A DNA stretch of 64,000 nucleotides from Phytophthora quininea (GCA_011947345.1 JAAVTG010000289.1:1-64000); one strand, 5' to 3'. Positions 41,439-54,900 are shown, numbered from the stretch's first letter. Translations and numbers: made by a program. The notes: a model not told the origin generated them from the letters alone.

Positions 41439-43905
41439 ATGGGACGCCAAAGCAAGATCGCGAGCTATCTGGTGCTAGTTGCATGTCTGGTGCTATGGTG
41501 TTCTGGTGTCCGAGTTCAAGCCTCGATTGCTCGGCTCAAGGAGAAAGCGGCGTCCCACGACCCAGTGGCCGCCACTAGGGGTCTGATCGAGCGACGGCTC
41601 GGGGACGCTACAACGATCAGGTTCGTCAACGCCGATGTTTTAGACCACTGATATTTGTTTGATGGACTAATCCTTGACTGCATCATAGATCGCGCTTCGC
41701 GTGCTGTCGTCGGATGACGACCAGCTTGACGTGTTCGAGCTTGGCAGCAGCGGCGACAAGCTTGAGATTGCTGCAAACTCAGCCACCGCGATGGCTAACG
41801 GTCTGCAGTGGTATTTCAAGACAGCGCTAAATACACAGACGGACTGGGACAATCACGAGCTGCAGCTACCCGCCAAGCTGCCAAAAGTTGACAAGCGAGT
41901 TCGTCAAAAGCGCACCACGAAGTTCTCTTACTATCAGAATGTGGACACGGGAAGCTATTCGTTATGGGCCTGGCGTTGGCCGCAATGGGAGAAGCATATC
42001 GACTGGATGGCGATGAATGGTACGCCTTCTGGCTTTAAGAATGCTCGTCACCGTGCTAATGCTTTGATATACGTGGGACTTAGGTATTAACATGCCACTC
42101 GCATTCACTGGGCAGGAAAAGGTATGGCAGAACACTTTCCATAAGCGCTTCAATGTGAGCTACGAAGGACTGGGTAAATTTTTGCCGGCTCGGCTTTCCT
42201 ATCCTGGGGTCGCATGGGGAACTTGCGCGGTAGCTGGGTGAAAGGGCCTTTACCGCAAGCGTTCGTTGACAACCAGCACGAATTGCAGCTTCGTATCCTC
42301 AAGCGAATGCGGGAGTTCGGGATGATTCCAGCTCTGCCAGCGTTCGCTGGTCACGTTCCAGAAGAACTCAAGCTCAGGTTGCCGAACGCGAACTATACGC
42401 GTTCACCGAACTGGGGCAACTTCACCGATGAATTCTGCTGTGTATATATGATTGAGCCCAGCGATCCGTTGTACCAAGAAATCGGCAAAGCCTTCCTAGA
42501 AGAGCAACGCGAGCTCTACAACTACACCTCATCGCTCTACCAGTGTGATACGTATATGGAAATGGCACCAGAATTCACGGACCCTGACGATTTAGGGAAA
42601 GCTGCAAAGGTTGTGATTGACGGGATGACAGCTGCAGATCCTGATGCAGTTTGGCTTCTACAAGGCTGGCCGTTTGTTGACGATCCCTACTTCTGGACGA
42701 AACCACGCGTGAAAGGGTACTTAGACGGCGTTCCTCATGACAAGCTGATCATCCTTGACTTTTACACTGACGCCGTGCCAATCTGGGATAAGATGGATAA
42801 CTACTTTGGCAAGAACTGGATCTACTGTCTGCTGCACAACTTTGGTGGCAACACTGGCATGCGTGGAGACTTGCCGACTGCCGGTACAGCCCCAGCTCTT
42901 GCTAGACGCAGTAGTAACGGAACAATGATCGGCGTGGGTTTGACGATGGAGGGCATCTTCCAAAACTACGTGGTGTATGACCTCACCCTTCAAATGGCGT
43001 GGGAAGAAGCGCCTCTGGACATGAACACTTGGGTGGCGACGTTCGCATCGCGACGTTATCATTTAGACTGCAAACACGTTGATCATGCGTGGAAATACCT
43101 GCTGCGGTCGGTGTACAACCGCACCGTGGCATACGGCGGCGTCACTAAGAGTTTGGTTTGTTTGATACCGCGTTGGAATCTCATCTACGGGCGCTTCCAG
43201 CCGACAACGATCACATACGACCCGAAAGACATTGTGCTAGCATGGAAAGAGTTGTTGCTAGTCGGTGACGAATTGCACCACGTAGACACGTATCGCCACG
43301 ACTTGGTGGACGTGACGCGGCAGTTCCTGAGCAACACATTGCTGGCACAGTTTATACAGCTCAAGAAGATGAATAAAGCAAAAGAAGAACCCGGGGACGC
43401 CTTCTGTGGACTAACCAGAGCCATGCTGCTGACGATGAACCACATGGACGAGATCCTCGCCACGAACGAGGACTTTCTGCTAGGCAACTGGGTCGGCGAT
43501 GCATTAGCGTTGGCCGAAGATTTAGATGCCGACAGCACCGTCCGAACCGAGTTGCGAGACTACTACGAGTACGAAGCTCGCAACCAGATCACGCGGTGGG
43601 GCGACAACAACAACGAAGCCATCCACGACTACGCCGGGAAAGAGTGGAGTGGTCTCATCAAAGGCTACTACATTCCTCGCTGGACAATGTGGCTGACTGA
43701 AGCCTGTAACGCGTACATTGACCGTCGAGATATCGACGAGAGTGCGTTCAAGCACAAGCGCATCGCTTTTGAGCTGAAGTGGCAACTCACCCACGAGAGG
43801 TATCCGACCAAGACTGTGGGGGACTCGTTGGCAGTGTCCAAGCGTCTGTACAGCGAGTACGTCGACTCGAACGGTGTATTGGAAGAGAAAGCTGCAGTCG
43901 CCTAA
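41439..43905 (+). CDS. NAGLU: Alpha-N-acetylglucosaminidase (GH89)
   Basis: Three or so exons (41439-41620; 41689 to about 42019; about 42085-43905), about 760 residues. Lysosomal-type glycoside hydrolase that removes terminal alpha-N-acetylglucosamine. Signal peptide [19 protein letters not shown]. Family landmarks: [44 protein letters not shown] across a short intron, [35 protein letters not shown] and [13 protein letters not shown]. The frame breaks once in the T run at 42179-42183. The join at 41620/41689 is also out of phase by one base, so a further base may be missing in exon 1. The C-terminal helical domain ends at TAA 43905. Role: breakdown of glycans from host or self in a lysosome-like compartment, or after secretion. 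Confidence 0.9.
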
Positions 43906-44195
43906 CGAGCGTCTTTATCTCCATGTTGATCACGCCTTTCCTATCCTACAAGCAATCCAATAATGAATTCATCGTGCAGCAACTCTTGCATATCCTCCCG
44001 TGCACGGCGTCCTGAGTCAGCGTCTCGATGTGCGCACGTCTTCAACCGATTTTTTCGGATGAACCCAACGATCTCTGACAAAGAACGCATGACTCTCTCC
44101 TTGGAACAGTCCAGTATTGACGATTGAGCACACACAGCTTATTCCCCCGTTGACTGTCTCCTCTTCTTGCTGGACTGACCACTTCCACTACTGCG

Positions 44196-46307
44196 ATGGA
44201 GTGGCTCGACGCCTGGCGCGTGGTGCACTGGGTGCTGCTGGCCGCGGCGGCCGCCGGCGCGCTGTTCCTGCTGCTGCACTCGGTGACGTTCCACCGCCTC
44301 AAGCGGCGCATGGCCGACCTGCTGCTGAGCGGCATCGCGCTGGCAGATCTGAGCTTCGTAACCCTCGAAGCCGTCAAGCAGGCGCTGCGCGCGTCCTACT
44401 TCGCGCGCTACAGGACCGAGCACCAGGACCAGGACCAAGACGACAACTACAGCTCGTCGGACTTTGTGCTGACGCTGCTGGCGCGCTTCAGCTTCTTCAT
44501 GTCGTTCTACTGGATCGCCAACCTGTCGCTGCTCATGCGGCTCGGCAATTTGGAGGCGCTCCACGTCAAGCGCAGCCTGCTGCTGTCCACGCTGGCCTCG
44601 CTAGGCTACGGCTGCATGCACGCAGTGCTGCCGACGCTGAGTTCTACTCACTCTGGCGGAGCTAATGCCGCCTACATAGTCACGGCCTTGTTGCTGCTGG
44701 TCATGCAAGCGACGCCGCTATTGATGATCGTGGCCAACCTCCGAGCAGTCAAGAAGTCTAGACTTAACTCTTCTGCTCAAGGCCGCAACGTGATCCGGAG
44801 ACTCACAGGATACTGCGTCTGTGCAGCTGTTTGCACCATGCCGTACGCGCTGGTGCTTGTGCTGTTCGAACATCTGGTTGCCGTGGGGGCGGTCGCTGAG
44901 GCGGCCAATTACTTGGTCCCAATTGCCAACGCCGTGCTGTTTGGCACGAGTTTGAGTTGCTGCTGCACGACAGAGACTCCAGTTCTGCAGGAGTTTAAGG
45001 TGGTGAATGACGATACGCCGTCGTCGTCGATAGATGGCTCTGCGGGGGCGTTTACACCTAAAACACCCAAGTACGCGACGCCAGGAAGCACAGGATACAT
45101 TGGACACGCTGCAGGAGGAGTGTTTGGCTTCCGAGATGGGTTATTGGCTGGCGGACCTATTGCTGAAATGGTGACGGAAGGCCCAGCGGTCAAGATTGGC
45201 GAGGGATCAAGTGCCGAAGTGTACAAGGCGCAATGGCTAGGGATTACAGTAGCGCTCAAGTGTTTGAGGCTGAACGCTGCTCCTGGATCTGAAGCGGAGC
45301 TGTACATGACACACTTGGCTGAACTACGCACCGAGTTTCTTGACGAAGCCGTGCTGGCAGCTCAGCTGCGTCACCCAAACATCACGCTGTTTATCAAGAT
45401 GGGCACGTTCAAAGGCAGTTTGTGCCTCGTCAAGTACGTTGTTTGCTGAGTGGTTGATGGTTGAGCTTTAGATATTGACATTGTTGTGTCTGCGTTTGTA
45501 CTGCTAGTGAGTACTGTTCGCGTGGGTCGCTGCGTGATGTACTGCGTGCGAATCCACTCATCGAGTGGCACACGAAAGTGCGCCTCGCGTTCGAGGCAGC
45601 GAAAGGACTGGCCTTCATGCACAACCGCGAGCCGATCTATCTACACCGCGATATCAAGGCGTCCAACATCCTCGTGACCGCCGACTGGTCTGCTAAGATC
45701 GCGGACTTTGGCATCGCTCGAATTGCTACAGATTTCACTGTGAGGAAACACCACGGATCGCAAAGTTTTCAAACGCACAGTCGCTCCAGTCCTTGCATTC
45801 TCTGCAGTCGATTTCGGAGAGCGTCGTCATGATGGACAATGCGGCGTCGGAGCTGATGACAACCTTTGCTGGCACATGGCGCTGGAATGCCCCGAGATTA
45901 TGAAGGACCCGAACGAGTGCCGATTCAACCGAGAAACAGACATGTACAGCTTCGGCGTCGCGCTTTGGGAGATTCTAACAAACGGGGCAATACCTTTCGG
46001 AAATGTGGACTTTGACCACCAAGTGCGGCAACTGGTAGCTGCTGGAGAACGACCAGCGATGCCGCCCTCAACGTACTTGCGTCGTGCGCCAACCGAGTTC
46101 GTTGACGTGATGTGTGCGTGTTGGCATCAGAACCCGGCGAAGCGCCCGTCAGCTCAGGATGTGATGTTGCGACTGGGGTCGCTATCGTACACGTTGTCGC
46201 AAGGCTCCGAGATTTACACGACGTCCCAGAACACGGCACGGTATATCTTCAGTGAAAACTACTACCAGGCGATGGACTCGGGTCAGAGTTGCCAATCAGT
46301 GTGGTAA
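44196..46307 (+). CDS. 7TM receptor fused to TKL protein kinase (GPCR-bigram type)
   Basis: About 680 residues in two or three exons. Residues 1-270 form seven hydrophobic spans in GPCR style (VVHWVLLAAAAAGALFLLL, LLLSGIALADLSFV, FSFFMSFYWIANLSLLM, and so on), ending in a Cys-rich SLSCCCTTETP. A linker of 60 residues leads to a TKL kinase: IGEGSSAEVYKAQW, VALKCL, then across the intron at 45435-45508 NEYCSRGSLRDVL, HRDIKASNIL, DFGIAR, TFAGTWRWNAPEI and SFGVALWEILT. Catalytic residues are intact. Two single-base breaks in runs (45746-45748 and 45890-45893). Such receptor-kinase fusions are known in oomycetes as GPCR-bigrams; the ligand is unknown. Likely plasma membrane. Confidence 0.82.
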
Positions 46308-46553
46308 CAATCACACACTACGTTCCACGATAACCTCATGGAGTAGCGTCTATAAGTTAGAGAGAGCGTATGAGAAGCTAGCATCAACTTCAAGATGATT
46401 TTGGAGATATCTTTCGCGTGGAGTGATAAGAAGCAGATGCCAAGCCGCCTTATGACGCACTAAAGATAACGAGTCCAGCGAAACGCCACCAAGTGCACCA
46501 AGACCAAGCAGCGGGATTATTGGCATTGCCTGACCTGCGACGAGCAAGGCAAG

Positions 46554-49500
46554 ATGGACAGTGGACCGCCGATGCTGGATGCGCTGGCCAAGTTGGAGCT
46601 CGCAATGCGGCCGCAGTCGGTGCCGTCGTGGCTCAGCAGTGATACCAACCATGCCCCCAAGGTCATCGCGCTCGGTCCAAGGACGTCCAGTGTCGAGTTG
46701 GTGGATCACACCACAACGGCCGGGTCTCCGGTCAATGCTGGGTCTCCTCACAAAGATAAAGCAGGTCCAATGGCGCCAAGTCCATCGATTGTTCGGCCGC
46801 GAGCTCCCATTGGAATGCTGAAGGATGCAGTCGGTGTCAACGACAAGGAGTTTTTGCCTAAAGTATCCGACCACCCGTCTCCAAAACGCCCTCGACAGCG
46901 AGGTCGACATCAAGCCACAGAATCCACAAGCAGGTCAGTTTGGCTACACGACTGTTTTTGAGTATGGTAGAATTTATGTAGCTGCTACCTTTTGTCGATA
47001 CAGACGAGTGAAACAATCGCTGGTGGAGTCGTTGCGATCTCTGGAGTTTTTCGACAAGACCAATCGCAGTCGGGAACTGACAACAAAAAGCTCTGTGATG
47101 CGTGCCCATGCTGACCCAGGAGATAACGTGCACTTCGTTAACATTGACGATAGTCTAGAGGATGGCGAACCTTCATTTGCAGAAAACAACGAGCACAGCG
47201 GTAGTCGGCATTTTGGCTCTGATGCTGCAGAAACCCGAGCCTCAAAGTATCTAGCAAAGTCTGTCGGGCAGAAACCAGTGTCGGAACCACCCGAGGTTTT
47301 CCGAATCCCGGAGCTGCCTCACGGACAAAATCTCGTCATTAATATTCTCTCGACGTGGGGCGATCCGTTCTACGTCGGGCTAATGGGCATCGAGATATTC
47401 GACCACACCGGCCACGCGGTGTATCTCTCTGACGTTGACAAACAACTGTCTGCAGACCCGCCTGACTTAAACGGACAGGATCACGATCGACTGGATCCAC
47501 GCACAGTCGACAAGCTTGTTGACAAGCATAACTTCACCTGTGACGAGCTACATGCGTGGCTAGCTCCGTTTACTCGCGGTCAGAACCACTTCATTTACAT
47601 GGACTTCGATTACCCGCTGTCGATTTCGATGCTGCGGATCTGGAATTACAACACCACTCGCATCCACTCGTATCGTGGTGCTCGGTATGTGGAGATTACT
47701 TTAGATGGAACGTTTATCTTCAAGGGCGAAATATGTCGCGCACCTGGAAGCGTCATTGAAGACGTGGATGCCTGCAACGAATGCATTCTTTTACGATGAA
47801 CCAGTCCATCTTAAAGCTGATTGAGAAGTACGAGAAACGAGAAGAAAAAGTAAATGAACGAAGCTCCGATGCAGCAAACACAAGTTTTCCGTCGGTACTA
47901 GATGGAGCGAACAATTCAACCACGATTGGGCCTGATCCTCGTCTTCTTGAGCGGCCGAAAACAGGTAGCAAGGCCTCGCGTGCTGCAGCAAGAGGGGCGG
48001 GAAACACTTTGAATTCCTCCGCAGTAGGCGATTCGACATTTTCTGCTGCATTTGTACCGATTGCTCCGTTATCAAAAGCAGCAAAACAAATACAACCTTC
48101 GTCAGTATCGGCATGTGCGCGACCATGCACCGCTCCCGTGACAGGAGGGCCTATGACTGAACGTCCGTTGTGCTGCAAGACGATAGAGCTGATCTTGGAG
48201 GCAAACTGGGGAGATCCTTACGAGATCGGGCTTGCGGGTTTACAACTTTTGGATGCCAACTACGAACCGTTAGAGATATCCCTCGAAGCTGTCAAGGTCA
48301 CGGCACCGATTGAAGAGGACAAGATGCAGAAACTTATTGTAACGCATGGCGCTCGACATTTGTCCATCCAGCCTCAAGATATGTGGATCGCTCCGATACA
48401 AGAGCTGTTAATGCTTCCTTCAGATCGTCGGGCGATTACGATCGACTTTCCAGAACGCGTGAGCATTCGAGCGCTCAAGGTGTGGAACTACAACACAACT
48501 CTTGAGGACTCGTTCAAAGGCACCAAGCAAATTGCAGTGCGGATAGATGGCGTGCCCCACACTCGCGCTTCTCTTCGCAAGGCTCCTGGTAACCTCACCG
48601 ACTTTGACTTTGGCCAGTTCTTGTATCTACGAAGCTACCCGCACCATCAGCCAGACTCACCGTCGCAATCAATATCTTCTAGCTCTTTGAACAAGGGTAA
48701 TGGACGTCTGTCGTCGACTGCAGAAGAAGCTGAAAGCACGAGACCGTCATCACCCGCGCCATCACTCGAGGTCGACACATCTGGCGGGTTCGCTCAGGGT
48801 TCCGCCTTCTGCGACTCGACCTTCTCGCTGGCTAAGCCGTCGGCGGCACACTCGTTGAAGAATAAAGGATCCATGAAGCCTATCGCGGAGGTATTCCAGC
48901 AGTACCAGACGCCACTGTTCCCCACTGGTTACATCATTAAGTTCGTGTTCCTTTCGACTTGGGGCGACAAGTTCTACCTCGGTCTGAACGGTGTAGAGCT
49001 ATTCGACCGGAACAATGAGCTAATTCCCCTCAGTAGTGAACTCGTCGACGCCCAGCCGCGAGACATCAACGTCTTGAAGGAGCCAGGTGCACCTCAAGAC
49101 GTGCGGACTCTAGATAAGCTCTACGACGGTGTCAACAACACGTACGACGACCGCCACATGTGGCTGGCACCGCACACACCAACTCGTCCCAACGAGCTTG
49201 TCCTCTTCTTCAATGAGCCTGTGACGGTCTCCAAGATCCGCTTGTGGAACTACAGCAAGACACCGGCGCGTGGCGTCCGCGAGTTCGAAGTGTTCCTGGA
49301 CGACGTGCTGATCTACCACGGCATCTTGAAACAGGCACAAGCGCTGACTCTGTCTGGGGTGGACAGCAATTCCGACGACTTTGTGTCGCCAGAGAACCGT
49401 CGACAACGCAAGAAATGGCACGAGCAGGCCGAAGCTGCCGCCAATTCCGTCAACATGACGCAGACGCTGCTGTTCACAGACGACGTGGATGTGATCGAGA

Positions 49501-49640
49501 CCGAAGCTAACAACATCTTCATGCCACAGGAAGACCTCGAATCCAGCGTCACCTTCTACGATAACAGTCAGGTGTTGTCTCTCTCCGATCTTCCTGGGCA
49601 CGACTGCAGCGTGAGACCAACAACAAGCGCAGGATGGTAG
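46554..49640 (+). CDS. KATNIP-like protein with DUF4457 repeats
   Basis: Two exons (46554-46933, 47004-49640), about 1,000 residues, with one base missing in the T run at 47789-47792. Three copies of the DUF4457 type of beta-sandwich module are evident from repeated signatures: LSTWGDPFYVGLMGIEIFD with LRIWNYNTTRIHSYRG; EANWGDPYEIGLAGLQLLD with LKVWNYNTTLEDSFKG; and LSTWGDKFYLGLNGVELFD with IRLWNYSKTPARGVRE. This is the layout of KATNIP (KIAA0556), a katanin-interacting protein at the base of cilia. A role at the flagellar basal body of zoospores is inferred. The frame is open upstream to 46475 and encodes KCTKTKQRDYWHCLTCDEQG directly before the ATG, so an upstream exon is likely. Confidence 0.85.
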
Positions 49641-49714
49641 CAATAGAAAATGTTTTTTTTTCTGCATGTGTAAATGACATCGGCCTTTCAACGGTTTGTT
49701 GTGCACTGCTGTTG

Positions 49715-50644
49715 CTACTGGTACGTTCTGGTGGGGAGACTGGAGCCGTACGTTGTGACGGCAGGCGGTGCTGGATATTGCATGACGGGAATGTGCTCGG
49801 ACTCCGATATTCGCTCGGTGCAGAAGAAAAGAGTGGCGGCTCTCGACACCCACGCGACGACGTGCATGCCCACAATGGTGAAGATGAAGAGACAACCCCA
49901 GACGACGTAGAACGTCAAGGGGTTGCGTTGCAAGTCCTCGTAGCGGACTCGGTGGTGGCCCATCTTGATGCGCATGTGCACGTCTCCGTCGTCGCTGTTG
50001 AAGGCAACAAGCAGCATCGGCAGCGTCGCGAAGAGCGCCACAACCGTCAAGCTCAAAATGCCGATCGCCAGCTTGATGGTGGCGAAATACAGCGTGGCCA
50101 ACACCGACACGGGCGAGAAGGACGACAGTTCGGACGCAATTCGCAGGCTGTCGAGCCTGCCAAGTTCTTCATCTCGAGCGTCCAGAGCGACGCGCTCTTC
50201 ATCTGGAGAAGCAAAGTAGCTGCAGAGCTTGACATCTTGTTGGGCCAACCAGCGCACCAACACCACGACGAACCGGAACACCAGCAGACCCACGCAGCAC
50301 AATGGGATCAGCCCAAAGGCGACATGGATGCTCGTGACCACTGCCGTGAATGCAGCAACGCTCAGCAGCGCATTGAGTAGGTGGAATAGAGTGAGCTTGA
50401 GCGTGGTGATGACGAAGCCAGGCTTCCTGTGGTGGTTAAGATGATGGTGTGGTGGTGGCGGCGCTTGTCCGTAACTTGGCGGCACGTAGTAGGCGTTGTA
50501 GGACGTTGCTTGGGGTGCATACATTGGCGCCGAAGCCGTCAGAGGCCACCGCTCGGACTCCATTGGAGGAGCATCCGGCACAGCTTCGTATCGAGGCTCG
50601 AAGCTTGGGTAGAGCGAGCTTCTGCAGGTAGACAAGTCCGTCAT
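49715..50644 (-). CDS. Multi-pass membrane protein, family M paralogue 2
   Basis: Intact 309-residue ORF. A Pro/Tyr/His-rich N-terminal region of about 75 residues precedes the hydrophobic core: LTLFHLLNALLSVAAFTAVV, then the family block LIPLCCVGLLVFRFVVVLVR, FSPVSVLATLYFATIKLAIG, and a final span ending AATLFFCTERI, with a short C-terminal tail. Four or five membrane spans. The opposite-strand ORF at 49634-50380 has no support. It lies tail to tail with the KATNIP-like gene and head to tail with paralogue 3. Confidence 0.78.
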   Translation of the reverse strand: MTDLSTCRSSLYPSFEPRYEAVPDAPPMESERWPLTASAPMYAPQATSYNAYYVPPSYGQAPPPPHHHLNHHRKPGFVITTLKLTLFHLLNALLSVAAFTAVVTSIHVAFGLIPLCCVGLLVFRFVVVLVRWLAQQDVKLCSYFASPDEERVALDARDEELGRLDSLRIASELSSFSPVSVLATLYFATIKLAIGILSLTVVALFATLPMLLVAFNSDDGDVHMRIKMGHHRVRYEDLQRNPLTFYVVWGCLFIFTIVGMHVVAWVSRAATLFFCTERISESEHIPVMQYPAPPAVTTYGSSLPTRTYQ

Positions 50645-50768
50645 AGCGACTTAGACCTCGACAGCAAGTCGGAAAATGGTGGCGGTAAACAGCAACTTGT
50701 TGACCAGCGAAGAATGACTGCAGGCCACGTATAGAATGGTGGTTTGAGATGCATTCTGCTGGATTTGC

Positions 50769-51786
50769 TCAGGCATCGGCAAAATTGGGCGTCATGGCGA
50801 CCTTCTCGCAACAGAAGAACCGAGTGGCTCCGAGTGAGATCTTGGCCATGAGCTGCATAAGAGCAATGCCTGTTAGAACCACACACATCGCAGCCACGAG
50901 CGAAAGTCCTGGGTAGCGGGTCGAGTCCATGCCGTAGAAGTCGATTGAGTTGTCGTCGCCATGGTAGAGAGACATCGCCGTCGTGAGGAGCGACACGGGC
51001 GGGGCCACGACCAGCAGCACAGCCAGCAGGCTCAGACAGCCGAGCACAGGCTTCACCAGTAGGAAGTACAGCAGCGCCATGAGCGACAGCGGCGAGAAGT
51101 AGGCTAGACCAGGAGCTATATGGTACCCTGAGCCAACATGTCTGCGTAGCAGGAGACTTGGCGTCGCAAACTGATGCGTTGAAGCGACGTAGTTCCCGAG
51201 TCGGATGTCCCATTGCGCCAAGGCGAACACAATGTACACGAGGACCTGGAAGATCAGCAGCCCCACGCAACAGACCGGAATCAACGACACAGCAGCACAA
51301 ACACCCGCAGAGAGGACGCCGCACGCCACCAGGGAGAAGACTACGTTCGCAACGTGGTAGACGCAGAGACGCAATGTCGCTACCAAGAATCCAGGCTGCG
51401 ATCGTCGAGGTCCATGATGCCATGGCCCTCTTTGGTGGTGGTGACCAGTCCACGGTCCATTCAAAGACACCCACTCGCCACGCACAGCCGTCGACTGCAC
51501 TCCCGGCTGGCGATAGGGACCCCAAAGCCCGGTTCATTGCTGCGCGCATTGTACTGCAGCGGATTGGTTGTCCCGTAGTTGTTAGATTGTTCTGCGGTGG
51601 GAAGTCTGGAATCTGATTCGCATGGGCGTTGGTGGAGTCTCTCTCGTGCTGTTGAGCTTGGAAAGGCGACGGTGGTGGTGCGCTTGCTCTGCTATGGTCA
51701 CCGCTACGTGTGGGCTGCTGTTGCGCGGCCCATGAGGCGCCTGGAGGCCCGAGCTGAGCGCCTGGATACCGCTGCCACGACGCCAT
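50769..51786 (-). CDS. Multi-pass membrane protein, family M paralogue 3
   Basis: The supported core is 50769-51500: PGFLVATLRLCVYHVANVVF, VSLIPVCCVGLLIFQVLVYI, FSPLSLMALLYFLLVKPVLG and a last span ending GATRFFCCEKV. The N-terminal Pro/Gln-rich part starts MASWQRYPGAQLGPPG at 51786 in another frame. The two join near 51515-51545 if an indel is assumed (GPYRQPGVQS leads into the core). About 340 residues in total. Tandem with paralogue 2 on the same strand, 125 bp apart, so they probably arose by local duplication. Confidence 0.7.
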
Positions 51787-51914
51787 CTTAGACGAGTGAT
51801 CTTGAAAGACTGCAACACAACGCCATAGCGACGTCACGTGTGACGCGCCGTCCACTTCAACTTGGTAACGGTTTCGCCAGTCGCCAAACGCCAAGGAGAC
51901 GCAGGAAGTTCGCC

Positions 51915-54900
51915 ATGGAGTTCCTGGAGGAGTTCATGCCCGGCATGGGGGACGTGCTGGCTGCGCAGGAGAACTCTTTAATGTCGGTGGTGGCTACACT
52001 TACGGCGCAGATGCAGCATCTAGTGGCTACCAACGAGCGCCAGGCCCAGCGAGTTGCGCAGCTCGAAACCACGCAGCTGTCGCTTCGGTTGACGGTCAAG
52101 GAGATGCAGAACACGCCAGCGCCAGAGCCTCAAGTGGTCGAAGTACAGTTGCCACTGGACCCTGCAGTGGCTGAGGAGATGGCGGAGGCGGTGGCAGCTC
52201 TGACCGCAAAGATGGAGCAACTCCAACAAGAAGTGAAGACGCAGGTGACCGAGCAGTTGCAGCACGCGTTGGTGATCCTTCCGACCTCTACAGTCGTTGA
52301 TGACACACCTACGAGACTGCTACTGGAGGAGAAATTGTTGGCATTGGAGAGGAAAGTGGTAGCTAAGATTGGAGAGCTGCGAAGCGAAGCGACCGACAGC
52401 TTGGACGAGAAGACAAAAGCGACAGAGGAAGCTTTGAAATTGCAGCTGGAGCAGCTCGACAAGAGGTTCGACTATCTGTCGCGAGTGAAGATGGAGGTCA
52501 AGGAGCTGACTAAAAGAGCCGACCGACAGGAACAGAACATCGAAGATGTCCGTGCAGGGATCGAAATGCTGGGCAAGTCGCTCGGAAGTGAAGATGTCGA
52601 ATCGGAGAGTAGCGATGAAGGCGAAGAAGAAGGGGAAGAAGCTCCAGAGGAAGAAGAACAGCCGAAAGAGGAGGCTGAGAGCGAGCCAACCACAAGGAAG
52701 AGTTCCATCCACTTTCTTCCCATGTTAGCATCGAACGAATCACTGCCCACTACCAATGACATTAACACGTTACCAGAAGTGCAGGAAGCTGAGGACAAAG
52801 CTCAGCAAGCCACTGTTGAAGTGGCTCCGCAGAGTGAGGTGCCATCAACGAAAGTTGAACCAAAACCGCAGCCTATTACCTCGGACACAACGCCTGAAAA
52901 GCCCAAGATTATTGCCCCCAAACTAGCAAAGCAGCGCCGTCGAGGGTCGAGCAGACGTAAAATCAATCTGCCTACTCCAGCCCAACTTCTTCAAATGCCA
53001 GAGGCGCCAGTGCCCGAGGCCATTGTCGAAACTCAAGTAGAGGAACACGTTCCTGTGGTTGCGCCGTTAGAGACAACAGAGCTTTCTCCTCTCAGCAATC
53101 GGAAGGCGAATGTACCACTGAGACCGTCGTGGCTGAAGAATCACCAGCGGTTGAACCTACCCCAGCCACTCCGATCGAGAGCGCGGTAGAACTTGTCATA
53201 CCAGTAAGCCAACCCACCGAAGACTTAAAAGCTGAGGAGAATACGGAGGTCCCCAAGCAAGAAGAGCAGGAACCCCCAAAGATGCGCTGCCACAGGAATA
53301 TCGCTCGCGGATGGTCACTCAGCAGAAGCAGCTTGACGACCAGCTTGACTTGTTCCGGTCTTCTTCATCTTCAACAAGGCGAGCCACCACACTCACCTCA
53401 GTCATACGCGTTCGTCGCACTCGCCGAGCCTCAAACGTGCGCCGAGACTCAGAGAATCAATCCGCAGATCCAGCTCCGATGCCACCGCGGTCTGCCGGAT
53501 CACGCGCGATGTCCGTCCCTGTTCAAAAACCCCAAAATGCTGCAGCTACACCTCCGCAACCAAATGTGGCCGTGCCTCGAACGCCATTGACTAAAGAGGA
53601 GATCCGACGCCTTTGGATGGTCTTGCTCTCGAAACTTGTGCGAATGCAGCGACTCCGACAACTGAACGGTCTCAACGCTGAGCGAGCTCTGTTCCGAAAG
53701 CAGCCGCCCATTTCAATGGGCTCGCGGGTGAAGCGACTGGAAGAGTCAACCGGACAACTTGGTGAGTCGCTTGAATTTCTACAACGACATGTGCAAGAAA
53801 ATAGTTCCGCTATCACTGCACTCGATGAAAACATCGTCGAGATTCTACCCGTGGTCGACAAGGTTCAGAAGATGGAGCGCACACAGAAGACACAAGCGCG
53901 GACCATCGTGGATGTGGAGGAGAAAATGCAAGAGATCGACGTCGAGATTCAGCGCTTACGAACGTCTGCGCGCCGCAACAGCTCTGTGACCTCGAGTATA
54001 ACTACGGCCGTGACGAGCGCAATATCAGCACAGCTCCAGGATGTCTCTGCAAAATTCACACACCATGTTACAGCCTACGAAGCAACAGAAAAGTTGTGAC
54101 TCAGGTTTCAGAGACGGAAATCCCAGCGATTCACGAGAAGATCGAGCTCTCGCTGTATACGCTTCGACAGGAGGCTGAGCAGCGCGCCAACGAGGCGACT
54201 TTAGGGTTCCAAAAGATGTTTGATCAGCTTCAGACCACTCAGCGCAATGCCGACGGCAACTTAGTTCTGCGCATGACTGAATCCTACAACCGCATCTATC
54301 AAACACTGCTTGGGATGAGTGGCGCTATACTCCAAGCTGCAGAGTTATCGAGGGTGGGCCTAACAAAGCTGCCCGCTCCCCGCTAAACATTGGAATCGAA
54401 CTGTTGCAGGGGTATTCACGCGCTTCGCAGCTAACTGCAAGTCTCTCTTCCGAGGAAGCGGCATCGGAGATCGATTTTGTTGTCGAAATGGCAACTGAAT
54501 TCCAGCAGCAACTCGAGAAACTGAAGGGACAAGCAGCAATTGCGAAAGCAGGAGCCCACTCCCTTCCGGCGGATAGCGTTGGGAACAACGACCATCAGCA
54601 CTCGAGCTTTGAAGACCACCTTGTCTTCATCACCACAGCCAAGTTGAAAGAACTTGGGGAGTTCTAATCACGCGAAATTCTCACAAAGATAGCAACCAGA
54701 CACCTGAACTCACGTTCTACCTGAAAGACGCCGTAGTGCAGATGCGATCCATCCTTTTCTTACTCCTCCTTCACGCTGAAACAATGAACTCACAGCATCA
54801 GATTCAAGATATTCGCTCCTCACAAAATCTTATCCAAAACAAGGTCATCGAACAGGGTTTCGCTATAGGTCAACTCGAATCGACTGCCGCTCTGGTAAAG

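Noticed and set aside
49634..50380. 248-residue plus-strand ORF over membrane paralogue 2
   Set aside because: Antisense to a coding region supported by four paralogues; no motif of its own.
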